Origin: Stomatobaculum longum | Lineage (GTDB): Bacteria; Bacillota; Clostridia; Lachnospirales; Lachnospiraceae | Assembly (NCBI GenBank): GCA_905370385.1 | Contig: CAJPKN010000018.1 | Coordinates: 1-19,923 of the forward strand | Reading direction: 5' to 3' | Length of the DNA: 19,923 nucleotides | Shown here: in pieces, positions 8,830 through 17,500 of the stretch | Layout of the letters: each line of letters opens with the position of its first letter | How positions within the stretch are numbered: the first letter of the stretch is position 1 | Program-made: the position numbers and the translations under genes | Notes under the pieces: generated by a model | The model's input: the letters and a program-made list of their open reading frames with translations, nothing else | Database searches by the model: none | What the model was told of the DNA's origin: nothing

Positions 8830-8838
8830 TGGTATACT
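8830..8838 (+). promoter_or_regulatory. Extended -10 promoter of the DUF1653-uvrC operon
   Basis: TGGTATACT at 8830-8838 has TGn plus a five-of-six -10 box. The expected transcription start (seven bases after the last -10 base) is 8845, next to the ATG at 8846, so the mRNA would be leaderless. The -35 region is weak. Confidence 0.6.
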
Positions 8839-8845
8839 TTTCGCT

Positions 8846-9427
8846 ATGAATACGCATGCGTGCCCAATGCCGGGGGCCTTTTACCGGCAGAGCGAAGAGA
8901 AGCTGTATCAGGTTCGCTGCCTCGCAATCGATGCGGAGAGCGGCGAAGTCCTTGTGATTTGTCAGGCCTTGTTCGGAGACTTCCGACTCGAGGCGTATCG
9001 GGAATCGCGTTTTGCCGAGCTCTTTCAGCCGACGGAAGTGCCGTGCGCGGAGACCTCTGCGTGCACTTGCGACACACCGGGATCCGTTGCCGAGACCGAG
9101 GCCTCCGCAGGAGAGCAGGGCGAAGTCGAGGCAACAGCGGAAGAACCGTGCGAAGCCAAGGCGGAAAAACGTCAGCCCATTCCGGAGCCCGCGCCGGAAG
9201 AGCGGGATCGACTGTTCCTGCATTTCCTGGAGCTGCAGAGCCCGCACGAGCGCCGCATCTTCCTCGAAGAAGAGCGGGACAATCTGAGCGTGCGTGACAT
9301 TGCGCGGATTGCGACCTCGCTGGAGCTCGAGGACAGCGGGGAGCCGGAGGATCAGCTTCGGAACGCCTTTGCGGCACTGCGCCTGCAGGAGCGCTACGAA
9401 AAAGAGCGCGGCCATCGCCATGTTTGA
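8846..9427 (+). CDS. DUF1653-type protein with a C-terminal helical domain
   Basis: This 193-residue cytosolic protein has three parts. Residues about 9-62 match the DUF1653 pattern: G-x-x-Y-R, then LYQVRCLAIDAESGEVLVI, then YxALxGD-like QALFGDFRLEAYRESRF. Residues about 63-118 are an acidic Ala/Glu/Pro linker with several cysteines. Residues about 119-190 are a charged helical domain (FLHFLELQSPHERRIFLEEE, SVRDIARIATSLELE, DQLRNAFAALRLQERYEK). Similar two-part proteins occur in Lachnospiraceae; the role is unknown. The ATG at 8846 is chosen because the promoter lies immediately upstream; neither it nor the ATG at 8864 has a Shine-Dalgarno. The end overlaps uvrC by eight bases, so it heads the uvrC operon and may be translationally coupled to it. 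Confidence 0.75.
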   Translation: MNTHACPMPGAFYRQSEEKLYQVRCLAIDAESGEVLVICQALFGDFRLEAYRESRFAELFQPTEVPCAETSACTCDTPGSVAETEASAGEQGEVEATAEEPCEAKAEKRQPIPEPAPEERDRLFLHFLELQSPHERRIFLEEERDNLSVRDIARIATSLELEDSGEPEDQLRNAFAALRLQERYEKERGHRHV

Positions 9428-11306
9428 CATCGCCGAGGAGCTGAAGAAGCTCCCGCCGAGCCCGGGTGTATACATCATGCACGACAAGCGGGATGAAATC
9501 ATCTATGTCGGCAAGGCTGTCTCGCTTCGGAACCGCGTGCGGCAGTACTTCCAGTCTTCGCGGGGCAAGAGCCCGAAAATCATGCAGATGGTGAGCCGCA
9601 TTGCCCGCTTCGAGTACATCGTGACGGATTCGGAGCTCGAGGCCCTGGTGCTAGAAAATAACCTCATTAAGGAAAACCGCCCGCGCTACAACACCATGCT
9701 GCGGGACGATAAAACCTATCCCTATATCAAAGTGACGGTGCGAGAGGCCTTCCCGCGCATTTTTATGACGCGGCAGATGAAGAAGGACAAGGCAAAGTAC
9801 TTCGGTCCCTTCAGCTCCGCGCAGTCGGTGCGAAAAACCCTCGATTTCATGTACCGGGCGTTTCAGCTCCGGGACTGTAAACGGGTGCTGCCGCGGGACA
9901 TCGGCAAGGAGAGACCCTGCCTCAACTACCACATCCACCAGTGCGGTGCGCCCTGCGCGGGCTATATGAGTGAGGCGGCCTACCGCGAAAACGTGGATGC
10001 AGCGTTGGACTTTTTGAACGGCCGCTTTGCGCCTGTCGTGAAAAAGCTGCAGGCGGAGATGGAAGCGGCGGCGGCGCAGATGGAATTTGAGCGCGCCGCG
10101 GAAGTTCGGGATCTTCTGCACAGCATAGAGCACATCGAACAGAGACAAAAGATTACCTCCGACGGCATGGAGGACAGGGACATCATTGCGCTGGGGCGCG
10201 ACGAGCGAGAGGCGGTCGTCCAGATTTTCTTTGTCCGCGAGGGCAGAATCGTGGGGCGAGAGCACCACTACCTCCACATTGCGATGGAAGATGAGAGTCG
10301 GGAATTGCTTGAGAGCTTTGTGAAGCAGTTCTACGCGGGGACACCCTTTATTCCGCAGGAAATCTGGCTGCAGGAAGAGCTTTCGGACACGGCGCTCCTC
10401 ACGGACTGGCTTTCCGCAAAGCGCGGCGCGCGCGTAAAACTTGTGGTCCCGAAGAAGGGGCAGAAGGAAAAGCTCGTGGAGCTCGCGGCGCGGAATGCGG
10501 ATATGATACTCGAAAAGGACAGACAGCGGCTCCAAATGGACGAGATTCGAAGCAAGGGCGCTGTCCGGGAAATCGAAACGCTGATCGGCTTACAAAACGT
10601 GCACCGCATGGAGGCCTACGATATCTCGAATATCAGCGGTACGCTCTCGGTCGGCTCCATGGTCGTCTTTGAGGACGGCAAGCCGAAGAAGAGCGATTAC
10701 CGCAAGTTCCGCATTCAGACCGTTGTCGGGCCGAACGACTATGCTTCTCTCCGCGAGGTCTTGACGCGCCGCCTGCAGCGCAGTGTCGCGGCAGAGGACG
10801 GCAATTTCGTGAAGCTCCCGGACCTTATTCTGATGGACGGCGGCAGAGGGCAGGTCAACATCGCCCTCGAAGTGATCGAGCGTTTTAACTTACAAATTCC
10901 GGTCTGCGGCATGGTCAAGGACGACAGACACAGGACGCGGGGTGTCTGGTTCGCGGGAAGGGAACTTCCGATTTCGGAGCGAAGCGAGGGCTTTAAGCTC
11001 ATCACCCGCATTCAGGACGAGGCGCACCGCTTTGCCATCGAGTACCACCGGAGCCTCCGCTCGAAGGCGGAGGTGCACTCGGTGCTGGATGACATTCCGG
11101 GTGTCGGTGCCGTGCGGCGAAAAACGCTGCTCAGGCAGTACGGCGGCGTGGAGGGCATACGGGCGGCCTCGGTCGAGGAACTCAGCACACTTCCGAACTT
11201 CAACGCGCGGGTCGCGGAGGAAGTCTATCAATATTTTCATCGGGAAAGGAGTCAAGAAGATGCACGGCGTGACAGTGACGGAACTGATTCAGAGAAACCA
11301 CTTTAA
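9420..11306 (+). CDS. uvrC: Excinuclease ABC subunit C (UvrC)
   Basis: UvrC makes the two incisions around bulky DNA lesions in nucleotide excision repair, acting on the UvrB-DNA complex. The 628 residues carry the complete set of domains: GIY-YIG nuclease (GVY 16-18, YVGK 29-32) for the 3' cut; a four-cysteine site C153, C167, C175, C179, now linked to an Fe-S cluster in the family; a UVR motif (about 207-237) that contacts UvrB; an RNase H-like nuclease with catalytic Asp401 (AYDISNISG) and Asp473 (LILMDGGRGQ) for the 5' cut; and tandem helix-hairpin-helix motifs (about 555-612). The ATG at 9420 overlaps the upstream gene by eight bases, with only a weak Shine-Dalgarno, suggesting coupling. 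Its 3' end overlaps hprK by 47 bases. Confidence 0.97.
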   Translation: MFDIAEELKKLPPSPGVYIMHDKRDEIIYVGKAVSLRNRVRQYFQSSRGKSPKIMQMVSRIARFEYIVTDSELEALVLENNLIKENRPRYNTMLRDDKTYPYIKVTVREAFPRIFMTRQMKKDKAKYFGPFSSAQSVRKTLDFMYRAFQLRDCKRVLPRDIGKERPCLNYHIHQCGAPCAGYMSEAAYRENVDAALDFLNGRFAPVVKKLQAEMEAAAAQMEFERAAEVRDLLHSIEHIEQRQKITSDGMEDRDIIALGRDEREAVVQIFFVREGRIVGREHHYLHIAMEDESRELLESFVKQFYAGTPFIPQEIWLQEELSDTALLTDWLSAKRGARVKLVVPKKGQKEKLVELAARNADMILEKDRQRLQMDEIRSKGAVREIETLIGLQNVHRMEAYDISNISGTLSVGSMVVFEDGKPKKSDYRKFRIQTVVGPNDYASLREVLTRRLQRSVAAEDGNFVKLPDLILMDGGRGQVNIALEVIERFNLQIPVCGMVKDDRHRTRGVWFAGRELPISERSEGFKLITRIQDEAHRFAIEYHRSLRSKAEVHSVLDDIPGVGAVRRKTLLRQYGGVEGIRAASVEELSTLPNFNARVAEEVYQYFHRERSQEDARRDSDGTDSEKPL

Positions 11307-12390
11307 AAATCTGACCCCGGAGATTAACACGGACGAAATTATCATCTCCGCGCCGGATATCAACCGCCCGGCACTCCCGCTGACCGGCTTTTTCGCGCAC
11401 TTTGACAACGCGAGACTGCAGGTCATCGGAAATGCCGAGACCGAGTACATCGGTCTTATGGACGATGCGCGGCGGGAAGAAATCTTTGACTATATGTGCC
11501 GCTTCCGCGTGCCGGGCTTCATTTTCTCGCGGAATTTACAGCCGCATGAGACGGTATTAAAGAAGTGCCACGAGTACGGCGTCCCCTGCATGGTGACTTC
11601 GCAGACCACGGCGGATCTGACCTCGGAGCTGATCCGCTGGTTAAAGACCAAGCTCGCGCCCCAGCTTTCGATTCACGGCGTTTTGGTCGATGTCTACGGC
11701 GAGGGCGTCCTTATTATGGGAGATTCCGGCGTCGGAAAGAGCGAGGCGGCGCTGGAGCTCATACGCCGCGGTCACCGTCTGGTCGCGGACGATGTCGTGG
11801 AACTTCGCAAGGTCTCGGAAGTTGCGCTGGTGGGACGTGCGCCTGCGATTACCAAGCATTTCATTGAGCTTCGCGGCATCGGCATCATCGATGTGCGCGC
11901 ACTGTTCGGCGCGGAGTGCGTGAAGGATGTGCAGACCGTGGACCTGGTCATTAAGCTCGAGGACTGGGACAGAAGTAAGGACTACGACAGACTGGGCATG
12001 GAGGATCAGTACACGGAGATTCTCGGCGTGCGTGTGGTCTGTAACACCCTGCCGATACGCCCGGGACGAAACTTAGCGATTATCTGCGAGACCGCAGCCG
12101 TAAACCGCCGCCAGAAGAAGATGGGTTATAACGCGGCGAAGGAACTCTACCGCCGCGTCAGCGAAAACATGGCAAAGAGCGCCGAGGAACACGAGAGAGA
12201 GCGGCGCGAAGAAGAACTGATTGCCGAGCGGAAGCGCATCGGCGAGGCACTGAATCTTGAGGTCAAGGACAAAATTCTGGGACACCTCGACACGATAGAC
12301 CAGAGCGATCTCCCGCCGCACTACGGGGAGTTTGAACGGAGCGGCTACCGGATTGAGTCCGACAGTGCGGATGTCGGGGAGTTGAATTAA
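11260..12390 (+). CDS. hprK: HPr kinase/phosphorylase (HprK) with an extended C-terminus
   Basis: HprK phosphorylates HPr and Crh on Ser46 when glycolytic intermediates are high, and removes the phosphate when they are low; it is the sensor of carbon catabolite repression in Bacillota. In 376 residues I see His139 in IHGVLVDVYGEG, Walker A GDSGVGKS (154-161), and the HprK signature FIELRGIGIIDVRALFG. After the usual end (near KKMGYNAAKELYRRV) there are about 60 extra residues, a strongly charged helix (EEHERERREEELIAERKR) and a polar tail. The usual family length is about 310. The ATG at 11260 has AAAGGAG eight bases upstream, inside the end of uvrC. The likely partner is the Crh-like protein encoded at 14232 in the same operon. 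Confidence 0.96.
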   Translation: MHGVTVTELIQRNHFKNLTPEINTDEIIISAPDINRPALPLTGFFAHFDNARLQVIGNAETEYIGLMDDARREEIFDYMCRFRVPGFIFSRNLQPHETVLKKCHEYGVPCMVTSQTTADLTSELIRWLKTKLAPQLSIHGVLVDVYGEGVLIMGDSGVGKSEAALELIRRGHRLVADDVVELRKVSEVALVGRAPAITKHFIELRGIGIIDVRALFGAECVKDVQTVDLVIKLEDWDRSKDYDRLGMEDQYTEILGVRVVCNTLPIRPGRNLAIICETAAVNRRQKKMGYNAAKELYRRVSENMAKSAEEHERERREEELIAERKRIGEALNLEVKDKILGHLDTIDQSDLPPHYGEFERSGYRIESDSADVGELN

Positions 12391-12409
12391 AAGAAAGCGA
12401 GGGCTTCAC

Positions 12410-13279
12410 TTGCGAAGACAGTCGGAACAAGAGCCGCTCTCCCGCCACACGAGTTTTCGAATCGGCGGCGCGGCGGATTATTACTATGAGCCGGAAACGG
12501 CCGAAGAGCTCAAGTCTCTGCTTGCGCGCTGCAAGGCCGAGGGCATCCCGAGCGCAGTGATCGGTAACGGTTCGAACCTCCTGGTCGGCGACAAGGGCTT
12601 TCGCGGCGCTGTGATACGCCTCGGCGAGGGCTTCGGCGCCATCGAAGTGAACGGGAACCGCCTGAGAGCCGAGGCGGGGGCGCTGCTTGCAAAACTGGCA
12701 CGAACGGCCGCGAATGCGGGGCTTAGCGGCCTTGCCTTTGCGGCGGGCATCCCGGGCACGGTCGGCGGCGCGCTGGTCATGAATGCCGGCGCTTACGGCG
12801 GCGAGATGAAGGATATTTTAGAGAGCGCCGAGCTCCTCTTGCCGGACGGCAGCGTGCGCTGCTTTACCGGGGAAGAGCTGGAACTCGGCTACCGGCACAG
12901 TAACATTCCTGCGCTGGGGGCAATTGTGCTCTCCGCGACCTTTGTTTTAACGCCGGGTGAGAAAGAAGAGATACTTGCGGAGATGAAGCGCTACGCAGAG
13001 TCCCGCCGCGAAAAGCAGCCGCTTGCATTTCCGAGCGCGGGCTCTGCCTTTAAGCGCCCGCCGGGCGATACGGCGGCGCGGCTTCTCGACGAGGCGGGCT
13101 GCAAGGGGCTACGCATCGGCGGCGCGGCCATCTCGGAAAAGCACGCCGGCTTCCTGGTCAATCTGGAACATGCGAGCGCTGCGGATGTGCGCGCGGTGCT
13201 CACGGCGGCGGCCGATCGGGTCGAGGCGCGCTTCGGCGTGCGGCTCGAGCCCGAAATTCGCTTCCTCGGGGAGTTCTGA
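12410..13279 (+). CDS. murB: UDP-N-acetylenolpyruvoylglucosamine reductase (MurB)
   Basis: MurB reduces UDP-GlcNAc-enolpyruvate to UDP-MurNAc with NADPH, the second committed step of peptidoglycan synthesis, in the cytoplasm. The 289 residues include the FAD-binding motifs VIGNGSNLLV (50-59) and GIPGTVGGALVMNAGAYGGE, the YRHSN motif, catalytic serine S212 in PSAGSAFKRP, and the terminal catalytic glutamate E281 in LEPEIRFLG. Length and the lack of the extra loop fit the type II enzymes of Gram-positives. The start is the TTG at 12410, with GAGGG six bases upstream; no ATG precedes the conserved HTSFRIGG motif. It lies 19 bases after hprK and two bases before whiA. Confidence 0.95.
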   Translation: MRRQSEQEPLSRHTSFRIGGAADYYYEPETAEELKSLLARCKAEGIPSAVIGNGSNLLVGDKGFRGAVIRLGEGFGAIEVNGNRLRAEAGALLAKLARTAANAGLSGLAFAAGIPGTVGGALVMNAGAYGGEMKDILESAELLLPDGSVRCFTGEELELGYRHSNIPALGAIVLSATFVLTPGEKEEILAEMKRYAESRREKQPLAFPSAGSAFKRPPGDTAARLLDEAGCKGLRIGGAAISEKHAGFLVNLEHASAADVRAVLTAAADRVEARFGVRLEPEIRFLGEF

Positions 13280-13281
13280 GC

Positions 13282-14229
13282 ATGTCGTTTTCAGCGGAGG
13301 TCAAGGAAGAACTTGCCGAGATGGTTCCGTCAGAGTTCTCGCTCTTTACGGCGGAGTTGCAGGGCTTGCTGCTCTACGGCGCGAAATTGACGGAAAAAGA
13401 GGGCGGGACGGAACTGCGCTTCCTCAGCGAACACGAGGAAAGTGCGAAGAAATACTTTACATTCATAAGAAAAACGGATAGAATCAAAACAGATTTTGCC
13501 ATCACAACGCAGCATCCGAACGGAAAAAACAAGGCCTGCACTGCCTTTCTCTCCCGTGAGGACGCCGCCGTGCTCCTTGAGAGCGCCGCGCTCGACTATG
13601 AAAACGGGGAGTTGCAGATCGGCAGAAAAGCAGAGCAGAAGCTCTCCGGGGAGGAGGAGCGACGCGCATTTTTGCGGGGCGCCTTTCTCGCGGCGGGGTC
13701 CGTTTCCGATCCCGAGCGTTTTTATCATCTGGAGTTTGTCTGTCCGGATGAAAACAAGGCTTGGTATCTGAAATTGCTCCTCTCCGCCCTCGGTGAGACG
13801 GCCGGAGTTGTGCAGCGAAAGGGACACTATGTCGTGTATCTCAAGGACAGCGACGGCATTGTGGCTCTGCTCGGCATGATGGGAGCTTCCCGCGCGTTGC
13901 TTGCCTTGGAAGAAATTCGCGTGGTGAAGGACATGCGCAACCGTGTGAACCGCACGGTCAATTGTGAGACGGCAAATTTACAAAAGACGGTGGCGGCAGC
14001 TTTAAAACAGCGGAAGGACATCGAATACATTCGCGATGCGGAGGGATTCGAGAATCTGCCGTCGACACTTGCAGAGATGGCGGAAATCCGTTTGGAGTAT
14101 CCGGATGTGTCCCTCAAAGAACTGGGGACGTATCTGAATCCGCCGGTCGGCAAGAGCGGTGTAAACCACAGATTGCGGAAACTCTCGGAGTATGCGGATG
14201 AGTTGCGCGGACACGAGAAAAGAGGATAA
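13282..14229 (+). CDS. whiA: DNA-binding protein WhiA
   Basis: WhiA combines a LAGLIDADG-like N-terminal fold without nuclease activity and a C-terminal helix-turn-helix. In Actinobacteria it controls sporulation division; in Bacillota it affects cell division, chromosome segregation and membrane composition. The 315 residues start MSFSAEVKEELAEM and show FLRGAFLAAGSVSDPERFYHLEF, NRTVNCETANLQKTV, and the C-terminal DNA-binding part LPSTLAEMAEIRLEYPDVSLKELG with GKSGVNHRLRKL. GGGGAG at 13268-13273 precedes the ATG, inside the murB end. The usual upstream partners rapZ and yvcK are missing here. It is followed two bases later by the Crh-like gene. Confidence 0.95.
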   Translation: MSFSAEVKEELAEMVPSEFSLFTAELQGLLLYGAKLTEKEGGTELRFLSEHEESAKKYFTFIRKTDRIKTDFAITTQHPNGKNKACTAFLSREDAAVLLESAALDYENGELQIGRKAEQKLSGEEERRAFLRGAFLAAGSVSDPERFYHLEFVCPDENKAWYLKLLLSALGETAGVVQRKGHYVVYLKDSDGIVALLGMMGASRALLALEEIRVVKDMRNRVNRTVNCETANLQKTVAAALKQRKDIEYIRDAEGFENLPSTLAEMAEIRLEYPDVSLKELGTYLNPPVGKSGVNHRLRKLSEYADELRGHEKRG

Positions 14230-14231
14230 AG

Positions 14232-14483
14232 ATGATTAAGAAGTCTATGGTAGTGAAGTTAAACGGAAAGGCGGATGCCATGCCGGCTGCGATGCTGGTC
14301 CAGGTTGCGAGCCAGTACGAGAGCAGCATCTATGTGGATGATGCGGACAAGCGCGTCAACGCAAAGAGCATCATGGGCATGATGACCCTTGGACTCGCAA
14401 ACGGTCTGGAAATTGTCGTGACGGCAGACGGCAAGGATGAGGACGCCGCAATCAGCGGCATTGAGGAATATCTCTGCCAGTAA
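14232..14483 (+). CDS. Crh-like HPr paralogue: Ser46 present, His15 replaced by Asp
   Basis: This 83-residue protein has the length and layout of HPr/Crh. Position 15, the histidine phosphorylated by Enzyme I in HPr (LHARPA), is aspartate (KADAMPA), and Arg17 of the active site is Met17, so it cannot work as a PTS phosphocarrier. Ser46 and its loop are intact (NAKSIMGMM), so it should be a substrate for the HprK encoded in the same operon. This matches the logic of Bacillus subtilis Crh, which has Gln15 and Ser46 and acts with CcpA. The Shine-Dalgarno GAGGA precedes the ATG by about six bases. A separate true HPr is expected elsewhere in the genome. Asp15 could simply remove PTS control or could mimic phospho-His15. 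Confidence 0.88.
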   Translation: MIKKSMVVKLNGKADAMPAAMLVQVASQYESSIYVDDADKRVNAKSIMGMMTLGLANGLEIVVTADGKDEDAAISGIEEYLCQ

Positions 14484-14507
14484 GCACAGAGAAGACGGAG
14501 TTTTAAG

Positions 14508-14530
14508 CCGGGCGAGTTCGCCCGGTTTTT
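14508..14530 (+). terminator. Intrinsic terminator between the Crh-like gene and dnaE
   Basis: A 7-bp GC stem (14508-14514 with 14519-14525) is followed by TTTTT (14526-14530). It closes the uvrC operon, yet dnaE begins only 34 bases later, with room for little more than its Shine-Dalgarno. Confidence 0.9.
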
Positions 14531-14564
14531 CTTGTTGCCGCAGAAAGGGCGTTGGAGGTTTTCA

Positions 14565-17500
14565 GTGGCATTCACACATTTGCACGTACACACGGAATAT
14601 TCGCTGCTTGACGGCTCCGGAAAGATACCGGAGCTCATTCAGCGCGCAAAAGACCTGGGACAGACGGCGCTCGCCGTGACCGACCATGGCGTCATGTACG
14701 GCGTGATCGATTTTTATAAGGCGGCCAAGGCGGCGGGCATTAAGCCGATACTCGGCTGTGAGATTTATGTGACGCCGGGCTCCCGCTTTGACCGGGACAA
14801 CAAAAAGGGAGAGGCGCGCTATTACCATTTGATTTTGCTCGCGGAGAACAACGAGGGCTATGAGAACCTCACGAAGATTGTCTCGCGGGGCTTTGTGGAC
14901 GGCTTCTATTATAAGCCGCGCGTCGATTTTGAGACTCTGCGCGAGTTTTCGAAAGGTATCATTGCGAGTTCCGCCTGCTTAGCCGGCGAGGTGGCGCGAA
15001 ACCTCGCGGTGAACCGCTACGAGGACGCCAAGGAAGCGGCGCTCCGCTACCGCGATATCTTCGGGGCGGATAACTTTTTCTTAGAGCTTCAAGATCACGG
15101 ACTCGGTGTCCAAAAGGCGGTCAATCAGCAGCTCATACAACTCTCGCAAGACACGGGTATCCCGCTGATTGCGACCAACGACATTCACTATACCAACCCG
15201 GAGGACTGGGAGGCGCACGACCTCCTGCTTTGCCTCCAGACCGGCAAGAAGGCGAGCGATGAGGACCGCATGCGCTATGAGGGCGGTCAGTACTACCTAA
15301 AGTCCGAGGATGAGATGCGTTCTCTCTTTGCGGCGGTTCCCGAGGCTTTGGAGAACACGGCAAAAATCGCCGCGCGCTGCGAGGTTGAGATACGCTTCCA
15401 TGAATTGAAACTCCCCGCCTACGATGTTCCCGAGGGTTATGCGGACGCAGCGAGCTATCTGCGCGCCCTCTCGGAAGAGGGCTTCCGCGCGCGCTACCCG
15501 GAAGAGCCGGCGGAGCTCCGGGCGCGCATGGAAGAAGAGCTCGCGGTCATAGGCCGTATGGGCTATGTGGATTACTTTCTCATTGTCTGGGACTACATTC
15601 ACTTTGCGAAGGAGCACGGCATCGGCGTGGGGCCGGGGCGCGGCTCGGCGGCCGGCTCGGTGGTCTCGTACTGCCTCGGCATCACCGACATCGACCCCGA
15701 AAAATACCAGCTGGTCTTTGAGCGCTTCCTGAACCCGGAGCGCGTCTCCATGCCGGATATCGACGTGGACTTCGCCTACGAGAGACGGCAGGAAGTCATA
15801 GACTATGTGGGCAGAAAGTACGGAAAAGAGCGAGTCGTACAGATTATTACCTTCGGTACGCTCGCGGCCAAGGGCGTGGTGCGCGATGTGGGGCGCGTTC
15901 TGGACCTTCCCTATGCGCGCTGCGACCAGATTGCAAAGCTGATTCCGAATGATTTAAAGATGACGCTCGACAAGGCCTTGGTGCAGTCGAAGGAGCTTCG
16001 CGCGCTCTATGAGAGCGATGAGAGCGTGCACCACTTGATTGACATGTCAAAGCGCCTCGAGGGGCTGCCGCGCCACGCTTCGATTCATGCGGCGGGCGTG
16101 GTCATCTCGAAGAAGGCGGCGGAAGAGTATGTGCCGCTCGCGCGGGGCGCGGACGGCTCGATTACGACCCAGTTCGGCATGAACACCCTGGAGGAACTGG
16201 GCCTCTTAAAGATGGACTTCCTGGGGCTCAGAACCCTGACCGTGATTCAGAATGCCGCCGCGGAGGCGGAGAAGCGGAGCGGAAAGCCGATCGACATGCT
16301 GGGCATTGATTTTAACGACCCGGAGGTCATGGCGCTCATCGGGAGCGGCAACACCGAGGGCATCTTCCAGCTTGAGAGCGCGGGCATGAAGAGCTTCATG
16401 AAGGAGCTAAAGCCCACGACCCTCGAGGACATCATCGCCGGCATCTCCCTGTACCGCCCGGGTCCCATGGACTTTATCCCCCGCTATCTGGAGGGCAAGA
16501 ACCACCCGGAAGAAGTGCGCTACGAGTGCCCGCAGCTTGAGACCATTCTAAAGCCGACCTACGGCTGCATGGTCTATCAGGAGCAGGTCATGCAGATTGT
16601 GCGCGACCTGGCGGGCTACACCTGGGGGCGCTCGGATTTGGTGCGCCGCGCCATGAGTAAGAAAAAAGAGTCCGTCATGAAGGAAGAGCGGCAGAACTTT
16701 GTCTACGGCAACGAGGCCGAGGGCATACGGGGCTGTGTGAACAACGGCATCAGCGAGACGGTCGCAAACCATCTCTTTGATGAGATGATGGACTTTGCGA
16801 ACTACGCTTTTAATAAGAGCCACGCGGCCTGCTATGCCTATGTCTCCTTCCAGACAGCCTGGTTAAAGCACTACTATCCGAAGGAGTTTATGGCGGCGCT
16901 CATGACCTCGGTCATAGACAACAGCAGTAAGATTGCCGAGTACATTCTGGTCTGCCGCCAGATGGGCATTCCGATTTTGCCGCCGGATGTGAACGACGGC
17001 AAGGCCGTGTTCTCGGTCTCGGGAGAGGGCATACGCTTCGGCCTCTCGGCGATACGCGCGGTCGGAACGGCCGTGAGCGAGGAAATTGTGCGGGAGCGCG
17101 AGACGGGCGGTGCCTTCCGCTCGCTCGAAGACTTCATAGAGCGCCTCTCGAACAAGGAGGCAAACCGGCGCACGCTCGAGAGCTTTGTGAAGGCGGGCGC
17201 GCTGGATTCCATGCCGGGAAACCGCAGGCAGAAGCTCTTGCTCATCCCGGAGCTGCTCGACAAAAAGGCAAAGCAGAAGAATGCGATTGCGGGGCAGGTA
17301 TCGCTCTTTGACTTCCTCGGCGCGGAGGCGCGACAGAGCCTCGAATCCGCCCTTCCGGAGGTCGATGAGTTCCGAAAAGAAGATCTTCTTGCCTTTGAGA
17401 AGGAGACGGTCGGCGTGTATCTGAGCGGCCATCCGCTCGACGACGTGCGGGAACTCTGGGAGAAGACCGTGACGGCAAAGACCATAGACTTCCTCGCGGA

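Noticed and set aside
9651..10535. Open minus-strand frame of 294 codons inside uvrC
   Set aside because: It is antisense to conserved UvrC domains, has no motif and no ribosome-binding site.
13282..14229. Active LAGLIDADG homing endonuclease at whiA
   Set aside because: The protein has the full WhiA layout with the C-terminal helix-turn-helix and its standard place before the HPr-like gene; the family lacks nuclease activity.
14532..14564. Earlier TTG start for dnaE
   Set aside because: It lies directly after the terminator without a Shine-Dalgarno; the GTG at 14565 has one and gives the usual family N-terminus.
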